64,000 nucleotides of DNA from NCBI GenBank assembly GCA_036874045.1, contig CM072343.1, positions 8,266,001 to 8,330,000 on the forward strand, given 5' to 3'. The notes beneath the pieces were generated by a model. The model ran no database searches. It was not told the DNA's origin and saw only the letters and a list, made by a program, of their open reading frames with translations. Positions 43,769-55,414 of the stretch are shown here, in pieces; positions within the stretch are counted from its first letter, which is position 1; every line of letters begins with the position of its first letter. Position numbers and translations under genes: made by a program. The DNA is from Cymodocea nodosa. Taxonomy: Eukaryota; Streptophyta; Magnoliopsida; Alismatales; Cymodoceaceae.

Positions 43769-46700
43769 CTGAAGCATTTCAAAGTATAAGATATTTGATA
43801 CCACGCACTAAGAGATATCCATTCTAATACAACCTCAGGTAAATTAACGTCAAGTTAATGGCTTTGTTCAAAAAGTGGAATATTGTTACACTATTTGAGA
43901 AAAAAACTTTAAATACAAGTGATATCATACATCAAAGAATAAAAGTGAACAGAAAACAAAAGGAGAAACCAAAAACCCCAACTATAATGAGAGGAAAAAT
44001 GGTAATATCTGGCTGTATGTAATATGTGTGATATCCAATTGAATAAGTCACTAACAAGAGAAATCCATCATGCATTAACTTAGAAGTTGTTGACATCCTA
44101 TTTTTCGAGATCATCCTACGAGTGTTAGCCCCTTCGTTGGCCCTATTGTCTACACTTTCTTCCTCATGTCCCTTGAGGTGTAGTCCTCTTTTTCTAGGGT
44201 TTAAGGCCCTCTTCATCCTCCACCTTAGGCTAAAAATGGCCCTCCTTAATCCTCAAGTATTCAAAAAGAAAAAGAAAAAAAAGGAGGCGAGAAGAGAGAG
44301 TTTGCAATCTAACTGAATTTTCATTCGACTTGACCAAACTATAACCATTGGTCTGACTGAACAAAATTCGATCAAACTAACTCAATGCAACTAACCTTTT
44401 TACTGCAAACTAACTAGCCAGATATCACAATCAAACCAAATCCTAGGTGTTTAGAAAAAATAACGATCTCTAACCTTCCATTTTTTCACACAAACACACC
44501 AAGGAAATCTATTTGATCAATGAAGAGTTTTAGAAAGTATCCGTTTTCTCAATCACCCACATCAGTACATCAAAAATTTTGTTTACACCTATATGGTATT
44601 TATATATAAATTGTTCTATTATATTACTAAACTACAAGGTTGAACAATTTCATTGAATTACGTAGTAACTGAACAAAATCAATCTACTAAGTTAACTCAA
44701 CGAAGTTAGTTTGTTAAATTATGTTAACGCTACGAACTAATTATTATCTAATATATGATTCTAAGTAGTTACAGGAAATGCATAGGAAAACCACATTACA
44801 TGATTCATGCTCATAATCTTTAACATAGAACAAAGAAGCAATTATAACATTGATGTGCAAGAAAGAAAAATACAACCAATTATTTTAGTATCAAAAGTTG
44901 TTAGTGAAAAAGAAATATAAAAGGATTGAAAGAAATTAAAAGGGGAGGAAGAAAATAGTCATGCTTACTGTAGAAAGCATCGAAAGTTCATTAAGATATC
45001 TTCATTCCACTACCACCCACCATTCATCAGAGATTTGTAGAGATAATTTTCAAAGTCAAGTCAATTTTGAGTAAACCGTGGTGACTAACAACTACTGCAA
45101 AGGAATGATCACATTGTAGAAAGGAAATGTTTCTTCACCAAGTATTAAATCATCTCTCAGAAAATTAAAACTTCTAGTCTTAGTGTCAAGTAAAGTCAAT
45201 TTGCTAAAGAAGAGATCATCTTACAAAAGTTTAGGTTCGCAATCCAATAAAGAGAGAAGTATTTGATAGTAAATTATTAAATTTTCAGAGGTATAACTAT
45301 GTCGCATATAATGTTGGAAGTCTTTGATTTTCAATAAAAAATTTGTCATTCATTCATTATCCACCTTAAAGAACATTTATGTTACATTCACATATTTATT
45401 ATATACTATATTTGTATCGTTTGTATTTGTATTATTTGTTAACAATTGTTAAATGTTGTGTTTATTTTATTTCAATTCAGTATAAAATAGTATGATTTTA
45501 TTTTGAAATCAGTTAGTTTAAATCTCAAAAATCATGTCTTGTCTGTTTGCTATTTAAATTCATTTAAAAGCTAAATTTATTCTTCATTAAATCTGATAGA
45601 AGTAGCAAGCAGAGAGTGTAAGTTTGTTATTTGCATTCTTTGAGATCACCCAATAAATAATTGAATCCAAGTGCAAAATAACTATCATGAGAAGAAGTCA
45701 CAGACTTATTTGTTAAGCTAAGTAGTAACTCAATAGCTCATTGAGTTATCTATTAACTCAACAAATTTAGTCTGTTAAGTAGTAACTCAACAAAGTAAAA
45801 GGTTTCATTAATACAACACCCATTTCAAAGCACTTTAGGATCTAATTTTAATCACTCTCTATGGTTTAACCTATTCTTACACACTTTTTACAACTGATAC
45901 ACTTGCAATAAATTAAATGAATGGATTTACTAGAATTAAATCTTGTTCGAGAGATTGTTTGTTTCCTTAGAAAAAATAATTTATACTGAGAAGACAATGT
46001 TCACATAAACCCTACGAAATTAGTTTGTTGTGTTTAGATTTTAAACTCCATGAGATGTTCATGGTGTTTATGTAAATTCAATGAAGTTAGTCTGTTGTGT
46101 TTATCTTTATGTACTTGTATGTGTAGTCGTGATATTTGCGTAAACTCAATGAAATTATTTCATTGAGTTTAACTTTTTACACACTCGAATATATGTATGT
46201 AAACTCAACGAAGTTAGTTTATTGTTTTTAACTCTTTTGTGCATGCACATTGATGGTTTGATTTGGAACAAGTCTAAAAGTGACAGAATAAGTTTGATAT
46301 GTTTGAATAAATTTCACAAACATAAATATAAAGATTCTGGTAGGATTTTATTTTTTGATTTGATAATTATTATTTCATATTTATCTAACAAATTTTATAA
46401 GATATAGTTTTGCAAGATTTCATTATATAAATTATTGCAAGAATAATTTAACAAAATGCATCATGAGTTAATCAAAGTCAAAGCCACAAGAGAATGTGAA
46501 GATTTAAAATTGAAATTCAAAATTAAATGAAAGTTTCGAAGTCAAGGGAAAAGTGATAATCAACCCACATTTTCACAATCATGGATAAAAGATCAGAGAT
46601 TGTGAATTGAACATGTATTCGATAATGAATGAGAATACAAGACTAAATATGTGCTAGTGATGACGAGAAAAATACACACCCAATACCAAGGCATTTACAC

Positions 46701-49700
46701 AAGAGTTGCTGATCAAGAAAGTTTTTCGGATCAAACTTTGGAAAAAGCATGAAGGCAAGAAGGTTTATATTTTAGTTTTTTCCAACTTGATCAATGTTTG
46801 AGAAAAATATATACTATTTTATGTTTTGATTGCAAAGTTTTTCTCGAGATTTTAAAATTCTTACAAAAGTCATTTCACTTGGGTTGTAAGTGGAAGACGA
46901 AACTAATATAAAGTGTTTCTAGTTAGTTCGTGATATTTAAACATAAAAGGAGTTCTTCATGATGTTTACACAAACGCAATAAGTATTATGTCTCGTTGAT
47001 TTGTAGTGTTTAGATAAATTGAATGAAATAGGTACTCTATTAGTTGTAGCGTAGTGTTTGTCCTTGAACTATGGTTGGCATCAAGTTAAAGAAAGCAAAA
47101 GTTGTCATCAAGTTATAGAGTAAACTAAAAACTCCAAGTATATAGTGGTTACTTGAGTAAAATTTAAAGAGTGGACGTACTTGATTTGGAAAATCACTGT
47201 AAAAAGTTTTTTGTGCGTTTTAATTATAAAATTTTTTGACATGTGTTGAACAATTTTATTAAATAATTTTTAAATATCTTCACAAACTATAATTAGTTCA
47301 TAAGAGGGTATGAAAAAAAAGTTTATTTCACCTCTCCTCTTGAGCATCCTCGATCTAACTGTTATCTATCCTTTTATAATTCTTTTAAAGGTAGATTTAA
47401 CATCGATATGATATGTTTTAAAATTGTTGGTGAAATGACAAAATGTTATTCCAAAGCGTACAACAATAGATGACATGCAATTTTACTCTTGAGTTCGATT
47501 GTGTGTTAAAAATCAATGAAAACCATAAATCCTGTGAAAACATGTGTATATGTTGATAAAGTGGCAATGCATATAACTTTACACTTGAGTTTAACCTTGT
47601 ACATGAAAACAAAATAATGTGAGTTTTCAAATTTTAAATCATGCTACTCTATTTGAGATTAAATTGTGAATCAACTTAGTTTGTATGTTAATTAGTGTAA
47701 AATTGAAGTGATGGTTAAATAACAATTTTGTGGCATGTATGATACATGTGCTTATCTGAATTTACCTATCCTTGATTTAGATCAATGGATATAAAGTATG
47801 CAATGCACTTATGCATGAGTATAAAATAAAGATAAACATAAGAAGGTAAGTAAATTCATGGAATGTTTACACTTGAGAGAATAAAATAGGTTGACAAATT
47901 ACGTAATCATTAAAACAGAAAGAAATTCCATGTATTTTCATATGGAAAGGAGAAAAGCATAAAACATTCATGCATTGCAAATATAGCCAACAATTAAAAG
48001 GCATGCATAACAAGGAAAGAATGCATAACATGAATAATCAATAAGGTAAATGTTATGACTAGTGTTATTGGAAATGCTGCAAAATAGTACTGACTTTGAA
48101 AAATCATGGAAAAATGTATAATGATCAGAAAAATACGAATGTTGCATTCACTGTCTAGAAAAAATATGTGGTGAAAATGTCAAAGAGGCCTAATAAGGTA
48201 GTAAACATCATAGGAAAGCTCAAGATGCAAAATAGGGATGTGACAAAATCTACCCATCGGTGCAAACTTTGACAAATTTCTTAGAAAAACAATACTGATT
48301 GGAAAGATGTGATTCGAAAGGCACAAGAAACTTCAATTGATCTAGCTTCATATAAAAATATGAAATGAAAATGTTAAGGCCTTGTTGGGTTGTAGTCGTC
48401 ACCACAAATTCAACGTGTGCATTGTGATAGTAGGTCCATTTATGGTGTTAAACTTTGAAAAATCAAAAGTCCTTGATTGTATGTCAAAATGATGCAAATA
48501 AAAGTGTGAATGAAAGATTGGAGAGTCAACTTCATGAGAAAAAATGTGGATCACATATTTGAAAATCCACAAAAGCATGAATTTGAATCAATCCTAAAGA
48601 GGTAGTTTCTATACTATGCAGGAGACACCTGTGCCTACGAAAAAATATAACTAAATGTAGAAAAATCACAATTGGGTGAAATAAAATCCGATGGAAAGCA
48701 TAAGGTTCGAGCTGTAGCCAAAAAAATGAAAGATGAGTGCGAAAAGTGGTGAAATATGATGAAATGGTCAGGAAATGAGCGAATAGATGGATGCATCTCT
48801 ATTATTGTACAAAGTGCATACCTTGACTTGAGAGAATTTTATCTTCTAAGGGGAACATGTATTTGAGTCATTTAAGCCTCCTTTGAAAGCTAACTCAAAT
48901 ACCAAAGGAGGAAAAATATGAAATCATGAAAGTAAGTGAAAGTTTAGAAAGGAAAGTGACAAAAAGTGTTTGGTAAGTTCTAGGTGTTTGTGTGCACTAG
49001 AAAGTGATAGAAAGAATTTGCTACTTTCCACCATTACTTTCTGGAGAATGTTTTCTCTTCAAAGAATTCAACCCTCAACCTCCAAAAAGGTTAAAGAAAA
49101 CCAAATATGAAATAGTAAAAATTTACAAAAATATTATTATCATGAACAATATAATGATAATAGTAAATGGAAAATTAATAATAATTAAAAATGAGAGTAA
49201 TGACAATAATAATAATAATAATAATAACCTAAAATAATTAATATAAATAAATAATAAAATGGATAATTAATAATAATTAAAAATGAGAGTAACGACAATA
49301 ATAATAATAATAACCTAAAAATAATTAATAAATAATAAAATAAGAAAATAGATAATTAATAATAATTAAAAATGAGAGTAATGACAATAATAATAATAAC
49401 CTAAAAATAATTGATAAAAATAAATAAATAATAATAATAATAAAACAAGAAAAGGGATGAATAATAATAATTAAAAATGAGTAATGACAATAATAATAAT
49501 AATGATCTAAAAATAATTAATAAAAAAATATTTTTGTTACTTTCTAGCAATTTCTATTACTTTCGTTACTTACTGAACTATGCACAAATAACTATATTTT
49601 CTATTAACTTTCCATTGATTTCTACAACTTTTCTTTTCGTTACTTTTTGCAATTTTCTGACATTTTTTTTATTAATTTTCATTACTTTCTATTAAAGTGC

Positions 49701-52700
49701 ACACACAAACCCTAAGGGATGAAATTTCAAGATTAGTTATGATTCTAATAGAAAAATAGTATATAATGTTCAAACTTTGAAAAATCACATCTTTTCAAAT
49801 CTAATTGGAAATGAATGAAATGAGTTGCACTGGAAAGTTTGAAGAGTGTACTTTAATAGAAAAATATCAAATAAAAATTATCATGGACATGCTATGCATG
49901 AAAGATTTGAGTTTAGCATTTAGCATTGATAACCAACATTATAGCTTCAGAAAGACCTAGTAGTTAGATATCCAATTATAAAATGATGGAAGTATAACAT
50001 GCAAGTTAATGCATCTCAATCAAAGAGATGGTGTAGGTCAATCTGAATTGTTTGTTAACACCCCATAATCATAAAGAATGCGAAAAAATAAATGAACAGT
50101 AAATGAACTAATATAGTCCATCCCTTGTTTTGACTCGAGCAAGAGTTTTTACCATATAGGAGTGGTGACAATTACATGGCAATGTTTAGCTAAAAACCAG
50201 TCATGACAGGGTTGTCCTGCTAAAGACTAGTCATGACAGTAGAATAGAGACCAACTAGCTGGGTGGGTCAACAGTGTAGATGCTCATAGGTGGAGTGATG
50301 ACGATGGCACAGTAGAGTAGATAGAGGAGAGATGGTGTAGGTCAATCTGAATTGTTTGTTACTACCCCATAATCATAAAGAATGCGAAAAAATAAATGAA
50401 CAGTAAATGAACTAATATAGTCTATCCCTTGTTTTGACTCGAGCAAGAGTTTTTACCTTGTAGGAGGGGTGACGACTACATAGCGACGTTGTTTAGCTAA
50501 AAACCAGTCATGATGAGGTTGTCCAACTAAAGACTAGTCATGACAGTAGAATAGAGACCAACTAGTTGGGTGGGTCAATGGTGTAGGTGCTCATAGGTGG
50601 AGTGGTGATGATGCAGCCCTTCGAAGCTTCATCAACATTAAGGGAAGAGTCTTGTAGTCAAGTGATGTCGTTCTAATAAGGTAGAGGGTGTTGTCAGAAG
50701 TGAGTGGAGGTGGGCTTTGAAGGTTTCAAATCATCACTAAGTGTCTAGAGGTGTCTCTCTTTGAGGAAAATTTTCCTTTTATGCTTTAGGAGATGATAAG
50801 GACAGCGGTATGTGTGCCCATCTTGATGTGTTATAGGTGTCAACAAGGTGATGATAGATAGAGTGGTTGACGGATAGGGGGAAGTGTTCAACAAGTTCAA
50901 CATTGAGGATAGGGATGACGACCTGAATGATCCAATAGTTGTAATTTGTTAGATCAAGTGGATTAAAAGATAGCCATTGAAACACATTGACCATTAGACT
51001 CATTTTAGAATCAAAGATCCTCATTGTCAATTATTTAATTATAGCACGACCTTTAAACGAAAGGTAAGAAGAGCATGGTTTGTTGGATTGAAAATTAAAA
51101 TTTTGATTATCACTAGATGAGAAGAGATCTAGGTCGTTAGATTAAAAAATATCTAGATTACACTAACATGGTGGAAGAAATAAGATCGGTTTAGTCATCA
51201 GTGAAATTACTAAAAGGAAAAAATGAAGGGTTTGCAAAACCTTTTGTTGGTTGACAAAGACTTTAATCAGATCGACGGTCGAAGGGTGAAAACTACAACT
51301 AGACCAGTGATCAAAAAGTAGAAATTGTAGCTAAATTGTTGGTTGAAGGGTTGAAAGTTCAATTGGACTGACATTAAAGGGTGGAAGGTTTGCAAAACCT
51401 TTCGTCAAATGGTAGAGAGTTCAACAACACCAGAAATTGGAGGATAGAAGGTTTACGAAACCTTTTGTTGAATAGTAGAGTTTAGTTGCACTAGAGAGTC
51501 GATGATTTAGTTAGTCGAGCAAATAGTAAACTATAAGGGAGAAGACGTGTCATGTTAAGTGTCATGTGTCATATCCTAATTGGTTTGAAATACTAATGTC
51601 AATAAAATGAGTTAATCACAATATGTTATGTGTCGCTAACATGGTGAATTACCACATGACATCTGATGTTGAAAGAAAATTTGGTTGAAATGGAAGAAGT
51701 GCAAGAGAGAATATGTTTTGAACACTAAATTTTTGTGTTAGGAAAGAATCAATTTGACCAAAAAAATAAACTTCAAGTGACAATTTTTGATATACTAATG
51801 TAGGTGATAGAGAAAATGGATAATTCAACGAACTATCCTCGTTGAATTATTGCTTAACTCAACAAACAGGTCTGTGATTTACTCTCACGATAGTTGTTTT
51901 ACACTTGAATTCGATCATCCATTAGATGATCTCAGAGAATGCAAATAACAAACTTACACTCTCTGATTGCTATTTATATCAGATTTAACGAAGAATAGAT
52001 TTAGCTTTCAAATGAATTTAAATAACAAAAAGTCAAGGTACAATTTCAAAGATTTAAATTAACTAGTTTCAAAATAAAATCATATTATTTTGTACTAAAC
52101 TAAAATAAAATAAACACACAACATTTAACAATTATTAACAAACAATACAAATACAAACGATACAAACATAAAACATAATAAATATGTAAATGTAACATAA
52201 ATGTTAATGTTCTTTACGGTAGACAATGAATGAATGGCAAGCTCTCTATTGAGAATTAAAGACCTCTAACACTATATGCGACACAATTACACCTTTGAAA
52301 ATTTAACTTACTATCAAGCATTCCTCTTACTATTGAATGTGAACCTAGACTTTTGTAAGATAATCTCTTCAACAAATTGACATTACCCGACAACAATGTT
52401 GGAAGCTTTAATCTTCTGAAAGATGATTCGGTACTTGGCGAATAAATATTTCCTTCATGTGACATGATTACTCCGCTATAGTAGTTGTCATTCACTACAG
52501 TTTACTCGAAATCAACCTGACTTTGAAAATTATCTCTACAGACCTCTGATGAATGGTAGGTGGTGGTGAAAGGAAGATATCTCAATGAACTTTCGATGCT
52601 TTTTACAATGAGCGCGGCTATTTTTTCCTCCTTTCCTATAGATTTCTTTCAATCCTTTTATATTTCTTTTTCATAAACAATTACTGAAGTTAAAATGATT

Positions 52701-55414
52701 GGTTGGATTTTTCTTTCCTACACATCAATAGTTGTAATTGTTTCTTCGTTTCACGTTAGAGATTATGAGCGTGAATCATGCAACGTGGTTTTCCTATGCA
52801 TTTCCTATAACTACTCAAAATCAATTAAATAATAACCAATCTGTGGAGTTAACATAACTTAATAAACTAACTCTATTGACTTAACTACTAACTTACTAAA
52901 CTAACTTCGTTAAGTTATCACGTAACTCAACGAACTCTTTTCAACCCTACAGTTTAGTAATATAATAGAATAATTTATATATAAATACCACACAGGTGTA
53001 AATAATATTTTATAATATGTATAAGGAGGATTTTTCAACCATTCAAAAATTATACTTAATTAACGTTAATTTCTTCAAATTATGCATATCTTTCAATTAA
53101 ACCACAAATTTACGTAAATGTAACATAATAGTCTAATTCTCATCTGATAAACTAAATAACATGTCATTAACTATTCTTTAGCCACTAATATTATGTTTGT
53201 TTTCATTCTAAACAAACATCACAGACTCTATTATAACGGTTATGTCTAAACACAAAAAACTAATTTCTAAGTTTACACAAACATTCTAAACTAACATAAG
53301 AATCATATAAAACCTAAATATAGCAAACTAACTTCATTACGTTTAAGTAAACATCACGAACCTTTGTTGAATTTACTTAAACCTTACAAACTTATTTTGT
53401 TGGATTTACACTTGTTCATTTATACATGTAGATTCATAAAGACAGTTCTTTTAACATTAGTTTCAAGTCATACCAAGAATAAAATACTACTTATCATCAT
53501 CAAAACATAAAATACATAACAATAACACTTCTAAACTACTTTTCATCTCAAGAATAAGAGAAATCTCCTAACAATAATGCATTTAGTACTTCATATAGAA
53601 CTAAGGTCATACACACACACCTTAGTTTTCCGTCTTATTTTCAGGGAATTCCATAATTCTCCTTTTTCCTAAGTTATCACTTAGGTTTTACATTATACAA
53701 ATAATAACTCATTTAATCATTCTAAAATCTACTAAGATAATTTCTTCAAGAGGGCATGAATGAATATATCTATTCTATATGTTCTAAAGTCATCTCACAT
53801 CTACACCATGTATTATTGGCTTATCTTATTTATTTGGTCACATCATGCTTAGGCTATTTAGACTAGAATCATAAAAGACTCATTCTTCACTCACTCCATG
53901 AAGGGATGCTTACACAACCCTCTCCTATGCTCCTAGATTTTTCGCCCACTTAGGCAAAAATGTTTATTCTCATCTTTTTGTTATTTATACAATTAGACAT
54001 TTACACACATCACCATTCACACACTTAAGGATATCCAAAAGTTCAAAAAATTAAGCACATATGATGTCTAACACATTCTCTATGTATACTTGAAATGCTT
54101 ATTCAAACTCTTTGATCAACAAACTATCATAAACTCATCCATTTTATATACATCTATACATAGCATATAAATTTTTCCTAATCTTCCCTTAAATTAAACT
54201 AAGTGGTGACTCCATCTTTCCTCTTTTATTTGAAGCCCTTTCAATTTCCTTTTGTGACCTCAATTAAAGCATTATAGAATTATTGAAAGACAAGTTAGAA
54301 ATCAGTATTCCCCCTTTCATATAACCCAACCCAAGACCTATCATTAAACTCATGATAATCATATTTCTACCAGATAAGAAAATGGAAAAGCATTGTATAA
54401 CATGAACTGTTAGAAAAGATAAACCTGATGCAAAAGATAATTGAATAAAAAATTTCATGTGAATCAAAGAAGGAAAAGTATTATTCAAAAGGCTGACATT
54501 TTCACCATTCACATCCCTCTTGAAGGGTACAAGTAAGACCAACATGTGATGCATTGATATGATTTCAATAAAAAAATTCCAAAATTGTTGAAACACAAAT
54601 ATATCCAATTGTTCTTTTGAAGGTGTTCCCGAGAATAAAGGAAAATAGAAACAAAAAAGAAAATTCTTATGTCCATGAAATGAGGATAAGTATTACCAAC
54701 CAGCATACCATTGGAAGTGATGCCAATAGCAAGATTAGTTAAACCAATCCAAAACAAATGACCCTTTTGGCAATATGGCTGGAAGGTTGTTGGACTGAAA
54801 CGAATGCCATATTCTGAAAGCTGATCAATAGATCCAGGTGTGTTATCCATGTTTAAGTCAACTTTGCATTCCAATGACTTATTAAATTTGATTTTGAATT
54901 GAGGTGCATCTTCTCCTCTTTGAGAGTGATACACTCGATCCTTTTCCACAAGTTCAGCAATTTTTTTGTTGCATAAATCAGGTCCGTTACTTATGATTTC
55001 AAAAGCATGCTTCCAGAACAAACCAGGAGTTAAACCCCTTGCCCAGCTCTCTTCATCATCACCAGCTCCAGGAATGTAGTTCCAACTAAATTCCGAGATT
55101 GAGCTTTGCTGAACTTTTCCTGCTGGAGAAGATGCTGAAACTAGAATGATAGGTGTGAAATCCCATGAATCACTGTCAGGCACTTCATTCACCCAAATAA
55201 CTGTCCTCTGTGAAATCCACATTGGACGTAGTGGTTTTCTCAAGGATAACACAATGGAATCAATATCAGCACCACTATTTTCAAACTGTTTTGTCCATTC
55301 CACAAGGTGATTCTCAATGGTAACTGTTTCAGTTTTAGAGACCCATAAAGGGAGGTGTAAAGAGCAATCCCAATTGAGTGATGTGTGCATCCTACTAGAT
55401 GCATTGTATGATTC
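42923..55414 (-). CDS. RIT1: RIT1-family initiator tRNA A64 2'-O-ribosyl phosphate transferase, 3' part of the gene
   Basis: Five exons were deduced on minus: 55414-54697, 43768-43635, 43523-43415, 43282-43223 and 43125-42923 (stop TAA at 42925-42923). All have GT...AG borders, and all phases fit (718, 134, 109, 60 and 203 nt). In the RIT1 family the enzyme adds a ribosyl phosphate to A64 of initiator tRNA-Met, keeping it out of elongation; in plants this is inferred from homology. The first exon has LRPMWISQRTVIWVNEVPD and FSWNYIPGAGDDEESWARG; the later exons have LDRFSLLNNLHVALSFA, KLLICCDNG, EDLSVCVCLAILTSLF and RRRLVFICKYAISARPSRG, then NLKQVF. No stop interrupts any exon, in contrast to all neighbouring sequence, which suggests a gene under selection. 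The N-terminal exons were not found and may lie past the window or be lost. Confidence 0.88.
43860..44574. other. Intron segment without recognised gene
   Basis: A minus-strand open frame (43932-44216) and an overlapping plus frame (44122-44316) share a GC-richer patch at about 44100-44280 that reads like a transposon or gene fragment, but I recognise no family. Confidence 0.3.
44575..46000 (+). repeat. LTR relic L, diverged Athila-like, plus strand
   Basis: It matches the middle and distal parts of the element C LTR at low identity: AGTTACAGGAAATGCATAGG, AAGAAATATAAAAGG, a CCACTACCACC stretch, then GATCACATTG...TTCTTCACCAAGTA, and an end block with ACACTTGCAATAAATT near 45900. It is closer to LTR M. 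U3 is missing. Palindromic AACTCAAC pieces continue to about 46220. Confidence 0.65.
46001..48982. other. AT-rich intron DNA, no gene
   Basis: Four spaced TCAACGAAGTTAGT-like pieces (46010-46220) also occur, inverted, beyond LTR M (about 53310-53410). The stretch 48060-48760 has phrases such as ACTTTGAAAAATCA repeated at intervals, reminiscent of retroelement untranslated regions. No coding signal. Confidence 0.35.
48980..48982. repeat. Target duplication CTA, left copy
   Basis: 3-bp direct repeat flanking the TIR element; partner at 49712-49714. Confidence 0.6.
48983..49711 (+). mobile_element. Non-autonomous TIR element (PIF/Harbinger-like MITE), 729 bp
   Basis: The left end GGTGTTTGTGTGCACTAGAA and the right end TTCTATTAAAGTGCACACAC then AAACC are inverted repeats with small differences, flanked by CTA on both sides. 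It has no transposase. The T-rich right subterminal part resembles the end of the Harbinger relic at about 42440-42536, and the GGTGTTTGT terminus is shared with ends near 42536 and 63547. The 3-bp duplication fits Harbinger, although CTA is not the canonical TWA. Confidence 0.75.
49155..49530 (+). repeat. Tandem repeat of 88-106 bp inside the TIR element, about four copies
   Basis: Units begin AATGAGAGTAATGACAATAA near 49190, 49283, 49371 and 49477. Each contains an expandable AAT run, a CCTAAAATAATTAAT stretch and GGATAATTAATAATAATTAA. Length differences lie mainly in the AAT microsatellite. Confidence 0.85.
49712..49714. repeat. Target duplication CTA, right copy
   Basis: Matches 48980-48982. 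Confidence 0.6.
50025..50625 (+). repeat. Direct tandem duplication, 304-bp period
   Basis: AGAGATGGTGTAGGTCAATC starts both copies (50025 and 50329), and the copies stay very similar to about 50600. Each copy has an internal short repeat of CTAAA(A/G)ACCAGTCATGAC or CTAAAGACTAGTCATGAC. No coding potential. Confidence 0.9.
50640..51790. other. Intron DNA with GTTTGCAAAACCTTTTGTTG-like short repeats, no gene
   Basis: AAGGTTTGCAAAACCTTTCGT, or close variants (partly palindromic), occur near 51231, 51386 and 51449, each followed by TTG(A/G)(A/T)TGGTAGAG-like text. No protein family recognised in any frame. Confidence 0.4.
51815..53214 (-). repeat. LTR relic M, diverged Athila-like, minus strand
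   Basis: On minus it starts TGTTTAGAATGAAAACA at 53214, the same start as LTRs C and E, and shares the GGAAATGCATAGGAAAACC and AAGAAATATAAAAGGATTG pieces with LTR L. The distal end near 51815 carries AACTCAACGA palindromes. It is in opposite orientation to L within the same RIT1 intron. Confidence 0.7.
53215..54696. other. Intron DNA, no gene recognised
   Basis: AT-rich. A minus-strand open frame at 54264-54608 overlaps the exon edge and reads as low-complexity hydrophobic sequence without family resemblance. I see nothing else. Confidence 0.4.
54697..55414 (-). CDS. RIT1: RIT1 large central exon (718 nt)
   Basis: Acceptor CTGATGCAG before 55414, donor GTAATA after 54697. 239 codons are open from ESYNASSR through LNWDCSLHLPLWVS, LRPMWISQRTVIWVNEVPD, SWDFTPIILVSASS, EFSWNYIPGAGDDEESWA and LFWKHAFEIISNGPDLC to GLTNLAIGITSNGM. 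This is the Rit1 N-terminal catalytic-type domain. An open extension upstream of the acceptor (to 55435) is probably intronic. One base of the last codon is carried over and completed by the TT that starts exon 43768. Confidence 0.92.

Larger units (their letters stand above)
43769..54696 (-). other. 10.9-kb RIT1 intron filled with transposon relics
   Basis: Exon phases on either side match (1 + 2), and the donor GTAATA and acceptor GCTTCAG are visible. The intron holds LTR relics L (plus) and M (minus), the TIR element at 48983-49711, the 304-bp duplication and other AT-rich DNA. An additional small exon inside cannot be excluded. Confidence 0.75.

Noticed and set aside
43618..43827. Plus-strand open frame over the RIT1 3' exons
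   Set aside because: It lies antisense to exon 43768-43635, whose minus-strand frame matches Rit1 and has proper splice borders.
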